Source: Yoonia ponticola
GTDB lineage: Bacteria > Pseudomonadota > Alphaproteobacteria > Rhodobacterales > Rhodobacteraceae
Length of the DNA stretch: 64,000 bases
NCBI RefSeq assembly: GCF_014199395.1
Contig: NZ_JACIJM010000010.1
Span: 51,513-115,512 of the forward strand
Reading direction: 5' to 3'
This document shows positions 32,365 through 40,866 of this stretch, piece after piece. Numbering within the stretch: the stretch's first letter is position 1; each line of letters opens with the position of its first letter. The notes under the pieces were generated by a model. That model saw nothing but the letters and a program-made list of their open reading frames with translations. It was not told the origin of the DNA and ran no database searches. The translations under genes and the position numbers were made by a program.

Positions 32365-33297
32365 TCATACGACCGCGAGCACAGTCCAGGTTGCGCCGCC
32401 GTCGCGGCTGAGTTTCAGGGTGCCATCGAGCACGGCGGCCACGTGATTTTCGTTCGAAGGGTGGACCGCGATGGCAGAGCCCTGCCCGTTCGCCGTCTGC
32501 GTCCAGACCACGCCGCCGTCCTGCGACGTCCAGACCCCCGAAGGCAACGCCGCATAAAGTATCGACGGCGTGGAAGGTGCACTCGCCAAAGACAGGACCG
32601 GCTCGTTCGCCGGCAGTGGTGCCTCGGCAGGCGGTGCATCGCCCGCCACTAGAGCGTCCATCGCATTGCCCGGCTGAACGTCCTGCCAGCGGCAGAAACA
32701 GTCCGGAACACGGACCAGGCCCTTCTCGGTTCCCGCATAGATCCAGATGCCGCCCATCCCGGTTTCGAGATCAACCGATGCCAGCGTCAGCGGATCACGC
32801 TCGGCCGCGTCGAGCCAGGGCCGGTCCATCGCAAGCGCCCAGGTTGCGCCTGCATCCTCGGTTTTCCAAAGGCCGTCGCCGCGGATCGCGGCATAGATCA
32901 TGTCGGGGTTTCCGGCGGCCACGGCCAGCGCGGTGACCTCGCCGGAGGCAAGCCCCTCGCTTCGGGCAGTCCATGTCGTTCCGCCATCGTCGGACGCGGT
33001 CACCCCTCCCCGCGCCAAACCGGCAAGGAGACGTCCGGGACGCGCAGGATGCGTGGCGATCGACGAGACCGGGGAAGGTGTTGGCCTATCATGCCAACTG
33101 CGACCGCCGTCGGGGCTGGACCTCAGTGTTGCGCCTGCGATCAGCAGCGTGTCGCCATCGAAGGCCAGCGTTCGAATATCGGCCGCCCTGCCGGCCGCGA
33201 GCACCGCGCCGGGCAACACGAGCACTGCGGCTGCACCCATACCCAGTGCCAGGAAGTGGCGTCTGTCCGGCTCAAAATTCAAGGTTCTGTTTGTCAT
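32365..33297 (-). CDS. Asp-box (BNR/Ycf48-like) beta-propeller protein
   Basis: A 310-residue exported protein with a Tat-like DRRHFLALGMGAAAVLVLPGAVLA leader. It has at least five Asp-box repeats (SPDGGRSW, SDDGGTTW, TEDAGATW, SQDGGVVW, SRDGGATW), indicating a propeller. A Cys pair PDCFCRW lies between repeats. Enzyme activity is not indicated. Its place directly after the multicopper oxidase suggests a partner or assembly role, as Ycf48 helps photosystem assembly; this is inference. ATG 33297 was preferred over 33321 for its GGAG upstream. Confidence 0.8.
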   Translation of the reverse strand: MTNRTLNFEPDRRHFLALGMGAAAVLVLPGAVLAAGRAADIRTLAFDGDTLLIAGATLRSSPDGGRSWHDRPTPSPVSSIATHPARPGRLLAGLARGGVTASDDGGTTWTARSEGLASGEVTALAVAAGNPDMIYAAIRGDGLWKTEDAGATWALAMDRPWLDAAERDPLTLASVDLETGMGGIWIYAGTEKGLVRVPDCFCRWQDVQPGNAMDALVAGDAPPAEAPLPANEPVLSLASAPSTPSILYAALPSGVWTSQDGGVVWTQTANGQGSAIAVHPSNENHVAAVLDGTLKLSRDGGATWTVLAVV

Positions 33298-33317
33298 CTC
33301 TTGTCCTTCTCCTAGGC

Positions 33318-34769
33318 TCATGCGACGCGGATCACGCCCATCATTCCTGCGGCCTGGTGCTCGAGAATGTGGCAGTGGAACATCCAGTCGCCGGGATTAT
33401 CGGCGACGAATGCTATCTCGACCCGCTCGCGAGGCGCCATCAGCACGGTGTCTTGCCACTCCTGATGTGCAGTGTTTACGCCATCTCGTTTTACGACTCG
33501 GAAAGAATGGCCGTGAAAGTGGATGGGGTGGTGAAATGCGGTCGCGTTGGTCATGGCCAAGACATGACTCGCACCACGCTCCAGCGTCAGGAACGGGTCC
33601 AGCACGTGACCCTCGGCGGCTTTTCCGTTAACAAACCAGATGCCGCGCCCGTCATGCATCATGCCCATCATTCCGCCGCCCATCATGCCGCCACGCCGCT
33701 CCAGGCCCATCTCCCGCTCCACCATCATGCCCATCATCCCGCCGGTGAACGTCACCTCATGACGCTGCGCAGAACTGAGGTCTGGTTCCGGAATGGGGTT
33801 GGCAGGCAATGCGATCGGCCAGTCGGGTGTGGCCTCTCGCAGGGCGGTTTCAGCGTAGGTGAAATCGAGAACCCGAAAATCGTTCCCGCGGTAGGCACGA
33901 TCGACAAGCTGCGATCGTGCACTTGGTTCACCGTTGCAATCCAGGATCACATCGACGCGCATTGCGGGCCCAAGAACGACAAGACCGTCCGATGGGTTAT
34001 GTGGCGTGACGGGCTGCCCGTCGAGCGCGATGATGCGCGGTGTATGGTCTCCGAAATCGAGCGCGAAGATCCGGGCATTCGCCGCGTTGATCAGGCGGAG
34101 GCGGATCCGTTCCCCCGATGCCACCTCGAATATTTCCGGCACATGACCGTTGATCGTCACGGTGTTCCCGAGGCGGCCTGCGTGGCTCAGGTCATGGGCA
34201 TTTCCGAAGTCGTCCGAAATCGATGCATCTTCCGCCAGACGCCAGTCGTCCAGCACCCAGATGACGTCGCGGTCGACCCAAGGTGGATTGGCCTCCTCGA
34301 TGATGAGCGGGCCGTAGAGACCGCGCCCGACCTGCTCGAAACTGCGCTGGTGCGGGTGATACCAGAAGGTGCCGGCATCGACTGCATCGAATTCGTAGAC
34401 GAACCTGTCGCCAGGGGCGATCGGCGCCTGTGTCAGGTGCGGCACCCCGTCCATCGCGTTCGGAAGCCGGATGCCATGCCAATGCACGGTGGTTTCCTCC
34501 GCAAGGTCATTGGTAACCTCAACCTGCAGGCGATCACCTTGCCGGATGCGGATCTCCGGGCCCGGAATCTTACCGTTGTAGCACCAGGCCGCGGTGTCGG
34601 GATGTGGCTCAGGAACAAGCCGTCTCCTTCCCGGAGCGGCTCGGAGCGAGAATTTCCGAGTCGCGGCTTCTGCCATCCCCGGAATAGGCAGAGTGGTGGA
34701 CATCACACCCGCGAGCGACGACGCGACAAAGGCGCGGCGCGTGACGGTAGGTTTATATTTGAAAGACAT
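33318..34769 (-). CDS. Multicopper oxidase, Met-rich (CueO/CopA-like), copy 1
   Basis: A 483-residue exported oxidase with a TRRAFVASSLAGV leader. All four copper motifs are present: HWHGIRL, WYHPHQRS, HPIHFHGHSF and HCHILEHQAAGMM. A Met-rich loop (GGMMGMMVEREMG, GGMMGGGMMGMMHD) before the third motif is like that of CueO and helps Cu(I) oxidation. It converts toxic Cu(I) to Cu(II) in the periplasm. A longer frame to 34880 exists, but 34769 gives a clear leader. Two more multicopper oxidases are at 47189-48577 and 61387-62838. Confidence 0.91.
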   Translation of the reverse strand: MSFKYKPTVTRRAFVASSLAGVMSTTLPIPGMAEAATRKFSLRAAPGRRRLVPEPHPDTAAWCYNGKIPGPEIRIRQGDRLQVEVTNDLAEETTVHWHGIRLPNAMDGVPHLTQAPIAPGDRFVYEFDAVDAGTFWYHPHQRSFEQVGRGLYGPLIIEEANPPWVDRDVIWVLDDWRLAEDASISDDFGNAHDLSHAGRLGNTVTINGHVPEIFEVASGERIRLRLINAANARIFALDFGDHTPRIIALDGQPVTPHNPSDGLVVLGPAMRVDVILDCNGEPSARSQLVDRAYRGNDFRVLDFTYAETALREATPDWPIALPANPIPEPDLSSAQRHEVTFTGGMMGMMVEREMGLERRGGMMGGGMMGMMHDGRGIWFVNGKAAEGHVLDPFLTLERGASHVLAMTNATAFHHPIHFHGHSFRVVKRDGVNTAHQEWQDTVLMAPRERVEIAFVADNPGDWMFHCHILEHQAAGMMGVIRVA

Positions 34770-34910
34770 CGGACTGGGGCTCTCTGATAATTCGGTCCTC
34801 CGCTGGAGCCAAAGCGGCAACTGCGGTTGGAGAATACCCGCAGCGCGGAGCGGCATTGCTCCGGCGTCACGGCATGACACTGCGGCCGCGAAACCGCGGC
34901 GCGTGTCAGA
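34770..34910. other. Short gap upstream of multicopper oxidase
   Basis: Between the multicopper oxidase and the small secreted protein there are 141 bases without a clear gene. A GC-rich inverted repeat (CCGCG-GTTT-CGCGG on the - strand, near 34890) could form a hairpin between the two genes but has no T-run. It may tune readthrough or message stability. Confidence 0.4.
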
Positions 34911-35252
34911 TCAGAGAAGGAATCTTGGAGGCTGTTTGGCAGGCGGACTGCTCAGACCAAAAAAATCCCGCGGGATCGGCAGTCGATGAGCGCTCGAAAC
35001 TGCAAGTGGACCAAATTCCGCCGACGCTTCCACCATCGCGGCGGCGGCCGCTGAGTTGCAGACGAAATCACATACGACGCCCAAGGTTCCCGCCGTATCG
35101 TCATCGCATGCCTCGCAGCCGGCACCTGCCATCTCAGCTCCGGCTGAAATCATTTCAGATGCCATCCTGGCCGAGCCGGCCGCATGCGCAACCGAGCTTA
35201 CCGCGAAGGCGGCAAGGACGACTATCATGATGAGGCGGGCGACAAAGTGCAT
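34911..35252 (-). CDS. Small secreted Cys-containing protein, unknown
   Basis: A 113-residue protein with a strong signal peptide ending AVSSVAHAAG. The mature region has four Cys in AGCEACDDDTAGTLGVVCDF and VCNSA, and Met in MASEMISAGAEMAG. Proteins of this size with Cys pairs commonly accompany cueR in rhodobacterial copper loci. No known fold is recognised. It lies 20 bases after cueR, so both are probably transcribed from the cueR promoter. Confidence 0.7.
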   Translation of the reverse strand: MHFVARLIMIVVLAAFAVSSVAHAAGSARMASEMISAGAEMAGAGCEACDDDTAGTLGVVCDFVCNSAAAAAMVEASAEFGPLAVSSAHRLPIPRDFFGLSSPPAKQPPRFLL

Positions 35253-35271
35253 GCGGCTAATTTACCAGTGT

Positions 35272-35700
35272 TCAGAGGGTCGTTCCAGCGGGATGTTTTC
35301 GCATCTCCGCGAGGTCGGAACGCGTCAGATCATCCATTATCGGGCAGTCGGGACGATCATCGCCATGACACCGAACGACAAGATCGCGAAGCGTCGCGCT
35401 CAGCGCCTGCAACTCCTCGATTTTCCGATCCACCCGCGCGAGGTGACTTTGTGCGATGTCCTTGACGTCGGCGCTGGAACGCTCGTGATCCTCGTACAGC
35501 GATAACAGCGTGCGACATTCCTCGATGCTGAAACCCAACGACCGCGCCCGACCGAGAAACGCCAGCTTGTGCAGATCCTGAACAGCGAAATCGCGGTACC
35601 CGTTATCACGCCGCGACGGTTGCACGAGTCCGATATCCTCGTAATACCGGATCGTTTTCGCCGGCAATCCGCTCTGTTCCGAAACATTTCCAATGTTCAT
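35272..35700 (-). CDS. cueR: MerR-family copper-responsive regulator CueR, copy 1
   Basis: A 142-residue MerR protein. HTH region: MNIGNVSEQSGLPAKTIRYYEDIGLV, then a dimerisation helix, and the CueR metal loop CHGDDRPDCPI near the C-terminus. The two Cys bind Cu(I), Ag(I) or Au(I), and the protein then activates promoters with 19-base spacers. I chose ATG 35700. A matching promoter reads towards it at 35727-35757, so it appears autoregulated and may lead the long downstream copper operon. The second copy is at 42717-43106. Confidence 0.92.
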   Translation of the reverse strand: MNIGNVSEQSGLPAKTIRYYEDIGLVQPSRRDNGYRDFAVQDLHKLAFLGRARSLGFSIEECRTLLSLYEDHERSSADVKDIAQSHLARVDRKIEELQALSATLRDLVVRCHGDDRPDCPIMDDLTRSDLAEMRKHPAGTTL

Positions 35701-35726
35701 GGCTGGCAATCCTCTCCTTGAAACAT

Positions 35727-35757
35727 CAGATAGTCCTTCCACCTACTGGAAGGTCAA
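35727..35757 (-). promoter_or_regulatory. CueR-type promoter of cueR copy 1
   Basis: On the - strand: -35 TTGACC, a 19-base spacer with the dyad CCTTCCAGTAGGTGGAAGG, and -10 TATCTG. This matches CueR operators. It directly precedes cueR (start 35700), which would mean autoactivation, and the following genes to 24464 have the same orientation with short gaps. Confidence 0.82.
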
Positions 35758-35788
35758 GGACGCTTGGCAATCTTTTTGTGACGCCCCT

Positions 35789-38341
35789 TCAAATAATGAA
35801 CCTGTCCCAACTCCCATAGTGTTCCTCGCTGCGCTTCCCGCGCGGCAGGCTGAGCGCGATGAGAGCGATCCCGGCGAGGATACCGACAAGGCTGCCTGCC
35901 ACCGTGCCTCCGCCCAGGAACCAGGGTGCGATGAGGAGCCAGAGGCCGAAGAGGATGTTAAGGAACCGCAACGGGCGCGCGACCTCGGCCCAGGCGATGA
36001 CCGCAGTGGTCAGGACCAGTGCGCCCAGCAGGTGATCGCTGTTCGCCATGGCCGCTTCATTGCCAAAGATCGCGCGCGACAACATCAGGAAGACCCCGAT
36101 CGCAGCACTCAGCCCGAGTGTCCATGGCACGGTGACGCCGCGTGCGCTTTGCCGGAAGATCTGCATCGGTTGCGCGTCGAAGCTCATTTCGCCCCCCGTC
36201 GTGCCACCGGGCAAAGCATCGCCCCTGAAGAACGCGCGCCAGAACGGTCTGCCCCGGCGCGTATTCCAGACCATGAACTGGACCATCGCGACGATTTCAT
36301 CGAGTGAGAATGGGATCATGATCAGCATGGCCAGCGCCGCCATCAGGCAGATCGTGCAATAGGTGCCAATGGCAATCGGCTGAATGATGATGAAATAGAT
36401 GCTGATCACGCCAAGCGGCCCGACAACGATGCCGAAAAGTGCGACCATCCAGGGCATCGTGCGCCAGCGCAGGCGGCTGCCCATCACGCCCATCATGATC
36501 TCAAACATATAACTCATTGCGCCAAGGCCGCCGTCGGCAATGGGCCAGGCTTTCGAGACATCGGAGGTGATGATGTATTCGGTGCCATTCAGCGCGACCG
36601 GCGATGAAAAGAACGGCTCCCACACGCCGTCTACATGGCCGAGCTGGTAGGCCGACAGGACGCGCGACAGGATAAAGCCCACGACACCGAGCGCGATGAT
36701 CGGCAGGCGCTGGACGTAGGTGGAAGGGCAGTAGCTCCAGCCGGGCGGGATATCGGTATCGTCCATCATCCCTTCGCGCGACATGCCCGGCATCATCGGG
36801 ATAAGGATCGTCAGCGCGACCACCAGCGCGCCGATCAGCGTGTCGTTGGCATAGACGGCCGCGTCCGGCGTCCAAAACACCAGCGGCGCGGCCAGCAGCC
36901 AGACGCCGAGCGCGGCATTCGCCCATTGCGCCCAGCCGTTACCATGGCGCAGCGACAGGGCGGCAAAGACCATGATGGCAAGCCCGGTGAAGACATCGTT
37001 CCACGCGGTCAGCCAACTGCGCGTGGCAGCGGCCCAGAGCCCGCGATCCTCCGTCACGCGCTGGACCGCCGCGCTGAATTCGGCCTGATCGAAGGTGCCG
37101 AAAACCGATGGCGCGGTGGCCAGCCACAGGCCGAGCGCCATGACCAGCCAATGCACCCAGAGCATCGAGAAATGCATCTGCCGCATGTGTTGATCGTGCT
37201 CGCGCCTGTTCGCGTTCGCTTCGGCCTCGGTCGGTGCCTTCTCGGCAGCCTCTTCAGCCACGGCGTTCTCGACCTTGGCCGCCGAGACCCGCGCCGCGTT
37301 CAACCCGTTCGCTTCGTACCATTCGTAGGGATCGTCCTTCAGGCGCTGAAGGATGCCCGGCATGTCCTCGCGCAGGCTGTGCTGAGGAGCCCAGCCCAAA
37401 AGCTTCTTCGCGGCGGACAGGTCGAGCTCATAATGATCGCTGGAAATATCGACCATCCACGCCCGGATGAAAGCATCCTCGCCAAATACCTTGTTTTCCG
37501 TCCAGGTGCCGAGCTTGGCCAGTTGGGGCGGCACGTTCCAGGTAATCCAGTCCTCACCGTGCAGCTCGCGCCCGATCAGGCGCTGCAATTCTCCGAAGGG
37601 TATCGGGTCGCTCTCGCCCAGAAGCACCGGAAAGACGTCCGGCAGCTTGGCGCGCCGATCAACGATACGTTCCACCGCGTCGAGAAAATCGTCGAGATGC
37701 AGGAACGCCTGCCCGCGCGACAGATCGCCAGGATAGACCTTGCCACTGAACCGCTTCTCGTGAATGCGGGCGATCTGGTGGGTCAGAAAAGTCGACTGCC
37801 CGTTGTCATCGTAGATTCCGGCGGGGCGCATCAGCACGAGTTTCTCGTCACCCCGTTCTTCGCGCAGCATACTTTCGGTACGCACCTTCGACGCCCGGTA
37901 AGGCAATTTGGGATCGAAAGGATGATCTTCGCTTATCGGCTGGCCCGGCTCGGTCGCGGCATGCGCCAGCATTGTCGATGCGAACACAAACTGATCCAGT
38001 TTGAATTCCTGAAGGCCTTTCAGCAGCCGTTTCGAGCCTTCGACCGTAACGGCATCATACGCCGGATCATCCTCGCCGCTGAGATCGAAATAGCCCGCAA
38101 GGTGAATGCAGGCGGCAATCCTGTCGCCGTAAGCCAGCCGCACACGATCAAGCGCGGTATCGACACTTGCCTGATCGGTGATGTCGAAGCAGACGCACTC
38201 GGCCTGATGCGGCGGATGGGGCGGCGAATACCGGTCAAGTCCGACGACGCGGTAAGACCCGTGTAACCGACGCACAACCGCGGATCCGAGATATCCGCTC
38301 GACCCCGTGACAATGACGACTGGTTTGCTTTCATCCGCCAA
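35789..38341 (-). CDS. Epimerase/dehydratase-SPW-VKOR-SPW fusion membrane protein
   Basis: An 850-residue fusion. Residues 1 to about 330 are an extended SDR/epimerase (TGSSGYLGSAVVRRL nucleotide site, later YRASKVRTE with the YxxxK pair). Residues about 390-520 hold SPW-type helices. The next part is VKOR-like, with the CxxC in YCTICLMAA in a membrane helix. The C-terminus is another SPW-type pair. VKOR passes electrons from periplasmic thiols to quinones, like DsbB. Joining it with a cytoplasmic epimerase is odd. The gene follows the cueR promoter region on the same strand side, but has its own start at 38341. Confidence 0.85.
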   Translation of the reverse strand: MADESKPVVIVTGSSGYLGSAVVRRLHGSYRVVGLDRYSPPHPPHQAECVCFDITDQASVDTALDRVRLAYGDRIAACIHLAGYFDLSGEDDPAYDAVTVEGSKRLLKGLQEFKLDQFVFASTMLAHAATEPGQPISEDHPFDPKLPYRASKVRTESMLREERGDEKLVLMRPAGIYDDNGQSTFLTHQIARIHEKRFSGKVYPGDLSRGQAFLHLDDFLDAVERIVDRRAKLPDVFPVLLGESDPIPFGELQRLIGRELHGEDWITWNVPPQLAKLGTWTENKVFGEDAFIRAWMVDISSDHYELDLSAAKKLLGWAPQHSLREDMPGILQRLKDDPYEWYEANGLNAARVSAAKVENAVAEEAAEKAPTEAEANANRREHDQHMRQMHFSMLWVHWLVMALGLWLATAPSVFGTFDQAEFSAAVQRVTEDRGLWAAATRSWLTAWNDVFTGLAIMVFAALSLRHGNGWAQWANAALGVWLLAAPLVFWTPDAAVYANDTLIGALVVALTILIPMMPGMSREGMMDDTDIPPGWSYCPSTYVQRLPIIALGVVGFILSRVLSAYQLGHVDGVWEPFFSSPVALNGTEYIITSDVSKAWPIADGGLGAMSYMFEIMMGVMGSRLRWRTMPWMVALFGIVVGPLGVISIYFIIIQPIAIGTYCTICLMAALAMLIMIPFSLDEIVAMVQFMVWNTRRGRPFWRAFFRGDALPGGTTGGEMSFDAQPMQIFRQSARGVTVPWTLGLSAAIGVFLMLSRAIFGNEAAMANSDHLLGALVLTTAVIAWAEVARPLRFLNILFGLWLLIAPWFLGGGTVAGSLVGILAGIALIALSLPRGKRSEEHYGSWDRFII

Positions 38342-38361
38342 GGCGACACTCCGGCTTTACG

Positions 38362-38481
38362 TTACGTGCGCAGGTACTTCACCAGCGCAATAACCGCGAG
38401 AATCAGCACCACGATGATAAGGAGCCAGACAAGTCCCATGCCAATCATCATACCGCCGCCCATCATTCCACCATCCATCAT
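38362..38481 (-). CDS. Tiny Met-rich single-helix membrane peptide, copy 2
   Basis: A 39-residue open frame, start at 38481, stop TAA at 38362-38364. The sequence opens with MMDGGMMGGGMMIGMGLVW, continues as a membrane helix and ends in VIALVKYLRT. It has the same plan and tail as the 46-residue peptide at 31723-31863. It lies 20 bases upstream of the VKOR fusion gene and is probably cotranscribed with it. It is too short for usual annotation. Function unknown. Confidence 0.7.
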   Translation of the reverse strand: MMDGGMMGGGMMIGMGLVWLLIIVVLILAVIALVKYLRT

Positions 38482-38537
38482 GATCTTCTTCCTTCTCTCA
38501 ATTGCTACCGGTTCAACTAAGTCATTCGCATCTGGTT

Positions 38538-38560
38538 TCAATTTCCAGCGCTGGAAGGTT
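38538..38560. promoter_or_regulatory. CueR-like dyad, orientation unresolved
   Basis: The sequence TTTCCAGCGCTGGAAGG contains a perfect TTCCAGCGCTGGAA dyad, the same centre as in the promoter at 42635-42659 (CCAGCGCTGG). It lies between the divergent tiny peptide/VKOR genes (-) and the small ORF/DsbD genes (+). The -35 elements on both sides are weak (TTCAAT on +, CCAACC on -). It could serve either or both directions. Confidence 0.55.
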
Positions 38561-38581
38561 GGAGGCCGCGGTTGCGATTGA

Positions 38582-38774
38582 AATGTTTAAAAAGAAAAAA
38601 GCTTCTATTGGCCTTCCTGCTGCGAACGCGGACTTCGTCGCTTTATTCTCGCAGCGGGATGGCTTCACAAACGATATTGTATCCGTTTGTAAAGTTGACC
38701 AACCGGGAGATGCAGCCATAGAGGTGCTTCGGATTTCGATCTCGGGACAAGGGTGGAAGCGAGCCAAAAGATGA
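38582..38774 (+). CDS. Small hypothetical protein coupled to DsbD
   Basis: A 63-residue frame starting MFKKKKASIGLPAAN and ending GQGWKRAKR. Its stop TGA (38772-38774) overlaps the ATG of the dsbD gene at 38771, the coupling seen throughout this island, which supports a real gene. No ribosome site is visible, and a TTG at 38502 in the same frame is an alternative start. One Cys (VSVCKVD). No family is recognised. Confidence 0.45.
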
Positions 38775-40864
38775 TGCGAAACACGTTGCGCCTAATCTTC
38801 CTTCTCATGGCTTGCCTTTGGGCCTCCATGGGCTTTGCTGCGTCGAGCGATACCTACGAGAATTCAGCAATCACGGCCCGGCTCATCTCCGTTGAAAATG
38901 GCGTCGCGGAAACCTCCAGAACCCTTTCCCTTGGCCTGGATGTCGAGCTGGCCGAGGGCTGGAAGGCCTATTGGCGTTCGCCCGGCGAGGTGGGTCTGCC
39001 GCCTGAAATTTCATGGGATGGATCGGAAAATCTGGTGAGCGCACAGATGCTCTGGCCCGCGCCTGAGCGCTTCACGGCATTCGGCATCGAGAATTTTGGC
39101 TACAAGACCCGTGTCGTCCTGCCCATTCAGGCAGTTCTCGAAACTGCGGGCCAGTCCGCAACATTGCAGGCGCGTGTTTCATTGCTGGCGTGCTCGACTG
39201 TGTGTGTGCCGCATGATTTCAATCTCGCCCTGACAATTCCGGCAGGCTCCGGGATTGACGCGCAGGCGGCGGGTCTGATTTCGGAATATGCCCAGCGGGT
39301 GCCGCTTGGGCCCGAAGAGAGCGACATCATTGTCGAAACGGCGGTGATCGCGGATGATGCGCTTTATGTGACAGCGCGCAGTGCGAATGCCTTTGTGAAG
39401 CCGGATGTCTTTCCGGAACTGGGGCCGGAATTCACCTTTGGCAAACCGGACATCCGAACGGATGATGCGGGAACGGCCCTTTGGGCCAAACTGCCTCTTC
39501 TCGCGCAAGGGGAGGATCCGCCGCCCCTGCAGCTGACTGTGACCGATGGATCACGCGCGGTGACAGCGCAGCCCGCATGGTCAGAACGCATCCCGGGTGC
39601 GCCATTCGAGGTTATGGCGAACCTGCCGGATCTGACGCAAATCCTGGCGATTGCGGCCTTTGCCTTTCTTGGCGGTCTGATCCTGAATGTCATGCCCTGC
39701 GTTCTGCCTGTCCTGTCCATCAAGCTGACATCGGTTCTCAATCATGGAAACAAGCCAGCGCACGAGGTCCGGAATGGGTTCCTGATGTCGGCGCTTGGCG
39801 TTCTGGTGTTCATGTGGGCCCTCGCCGCAATCATTCTGGTTCTGCAATCCGTCGGCGTCACCGTTGGGTGGGGCCTGCAATTCCAAAGCCCTGTTTTCCT
39901 GACCGTCATGTTTCTGGTGCTTGCCGTGTTCTCTGCCAATCTGTTCGGGGTGTTCGAAGTTTCATTGCCCTCCGGGTTGCAGTCACGGCTGGCCAGATCA
40001 AGCGGTCGCGACGGGTATGGCGGAGATTTTGCAACAGGCGCCTTCGCGGCGGTGCTGGCCACGCCCTGCTCGGCCCCGTTTTTGGGGACAGCGGTTGCCT
40101 TTGCCCTGTCCGGGCGCCCGATTGATGTCATTCTCGTTTTCACGGCTCTGGGGCTTGGGCTCTCCCTGCCCTATCTGGTTCTGGCGGGGAAGCCTGGTCT
40201 GGTCCGGTTGTTGCCCAGGCCGGGACGTTGGATGGTTGTCGTCAAATGGGTGCTTGCCGGTCTTCTGGCCGGGACCGCGATCTGGCTGCTCTGGGTACTG
40301 ATAGGGGTGGCGGGTGGCCGGGTGGCCATGACCGTGCTGCTTATGACGAGCCTTTTCATTCTTCTCGCAACAATACGTTTGCCGGGCAGATTGACGCGCC
40401 CGACAGCGCTGGTGGTGGTTGCTGTTCTCAGCCTTCTGGTGCCGACGGCGCTGACAATCCCGCCGCAGACGAGAGCGGTGGGCCAGGACTGGGTCGCGTT
40501 CGATCGCTCCGAGATACCGAAACTGGTGTCGCAGGGAAAAACCGTCTTTGTCGACGTAACCGCAGACTGGTGCCTGACGTGCAAGGCCAACAAGACGCTG
40601 GTGCTGGACCGTGCGCCCGTGGTCGACCAACTGCGGGGTGATAATGTCGTTGCGATGCGGGCAGACTGGACTAGGCCCAGCACTGACATTTCCCGGTATC
40701 TGGAAAGCCACAACAGGTTTGGTATCCCGTTCAATATCGTCTACGGACCAAACGCGCCCGACGGGATCATCCTGTCCGAAGTTCTGACGTCCGAAGCGGT
40801 TCTGGACGCGCTGAACAGGGCCGCGCTTGGCGACCCTGTGACCGCCCAGAAAACGGATGGATAG
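38771..40864 (+). CDS. DsbD/ScsB-type thiol:disulfide reductase
   Basis: A 697-residue membrane protein. An N-terminal signal is followed by a periplasmic alpha-type domain of about 270 residues with LLACSTVCVPHDFN, typical of ScsB. Eight membrane helices follow with redox Cys in LNVMPCVLPVLS and LATPCSAPFLGT. The C-terminus is a thioredoxin domain with TADWCLTCKANK. It moves reducing power to periplasmic proteins such as the ScsC-like DsbA family members encoded here. I chose ATG 38771; GTG 38753 is possible. The gene is convergent with the glutaredoxin-MauE gene, 2 bases apart. Confidence 0.9.
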   Translation: MMRNTLRLIFLLMACLWASMGFAASSDTYENSAITARLISVENGVAETSRTLSLGLDVELAEGWKAYWRSPGEVGLPPEISWDGSENLVSAQMLWPAPERFTAFGIENFGYKTRVVLPIQAVLETAGQSATLQARVSLLACSTVCVPHDFNLALTIPAGSGIDAQAAGLISEYAQRVPLGPEESDIIVETAVIADDALYVTARSANAFVKPDVFPELGPEFTFGKPDIRTDDAGTALWAKLPLLAQGEDPPPLQLTVTDGSRAVTAQPAWSERIPGAPFEVMANLPDLTQILAIAAFAFLGGLILNVMPCVLPVLSIKLTSVLNHGNKPAHEVRNGFLMSALGVLVFMWALAAIILVLQSVGVTVGWGLQFQSPVFLTVMFLVLAVFSANLFGVFEVSLPSGLQSRLARSSGRDGYGGDFATGAFAAVLATPCSAPFLGTAVAFALSGRPIDVILVFTALGLGLSLPYLVLAGKPGLVRLLPRPGRWMVVVKWVLAGLLAGTAIWLLWVLIGVAGGRVAMTVLLMTSLFILLATIRLPGRLTRPTALVVVAVLSLLVPTALTIPPQTRAVGQDWVAFDRSEIPKLVSQGKTVFVDVTADWCLTCKANKTLVLDRAPVVDQLRGDNVVAMRADWTRPSTDISRYLESHNRFGIPFNIVYGPNAPDGIILSEVLTSEAVLDALNRAALGDPVTAQKTDG

Positions 40865-40866
40865 GT

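Noticed and set aside
32973..34787. A 604-codon open frame on the + strand
   Set aside because: It lies antisense to the multicopper oxidase and Asp-box genes, whose motifs are clear; its translation has no recognisable domain and is a GC-rich shadow frame.
36635..38266. A 543-codon open frame on the + strand
   Set aside because: Antisense to the epimerase/VKOR fusion; composition rich in Arg and His with no domain, typical of a shadow frame.
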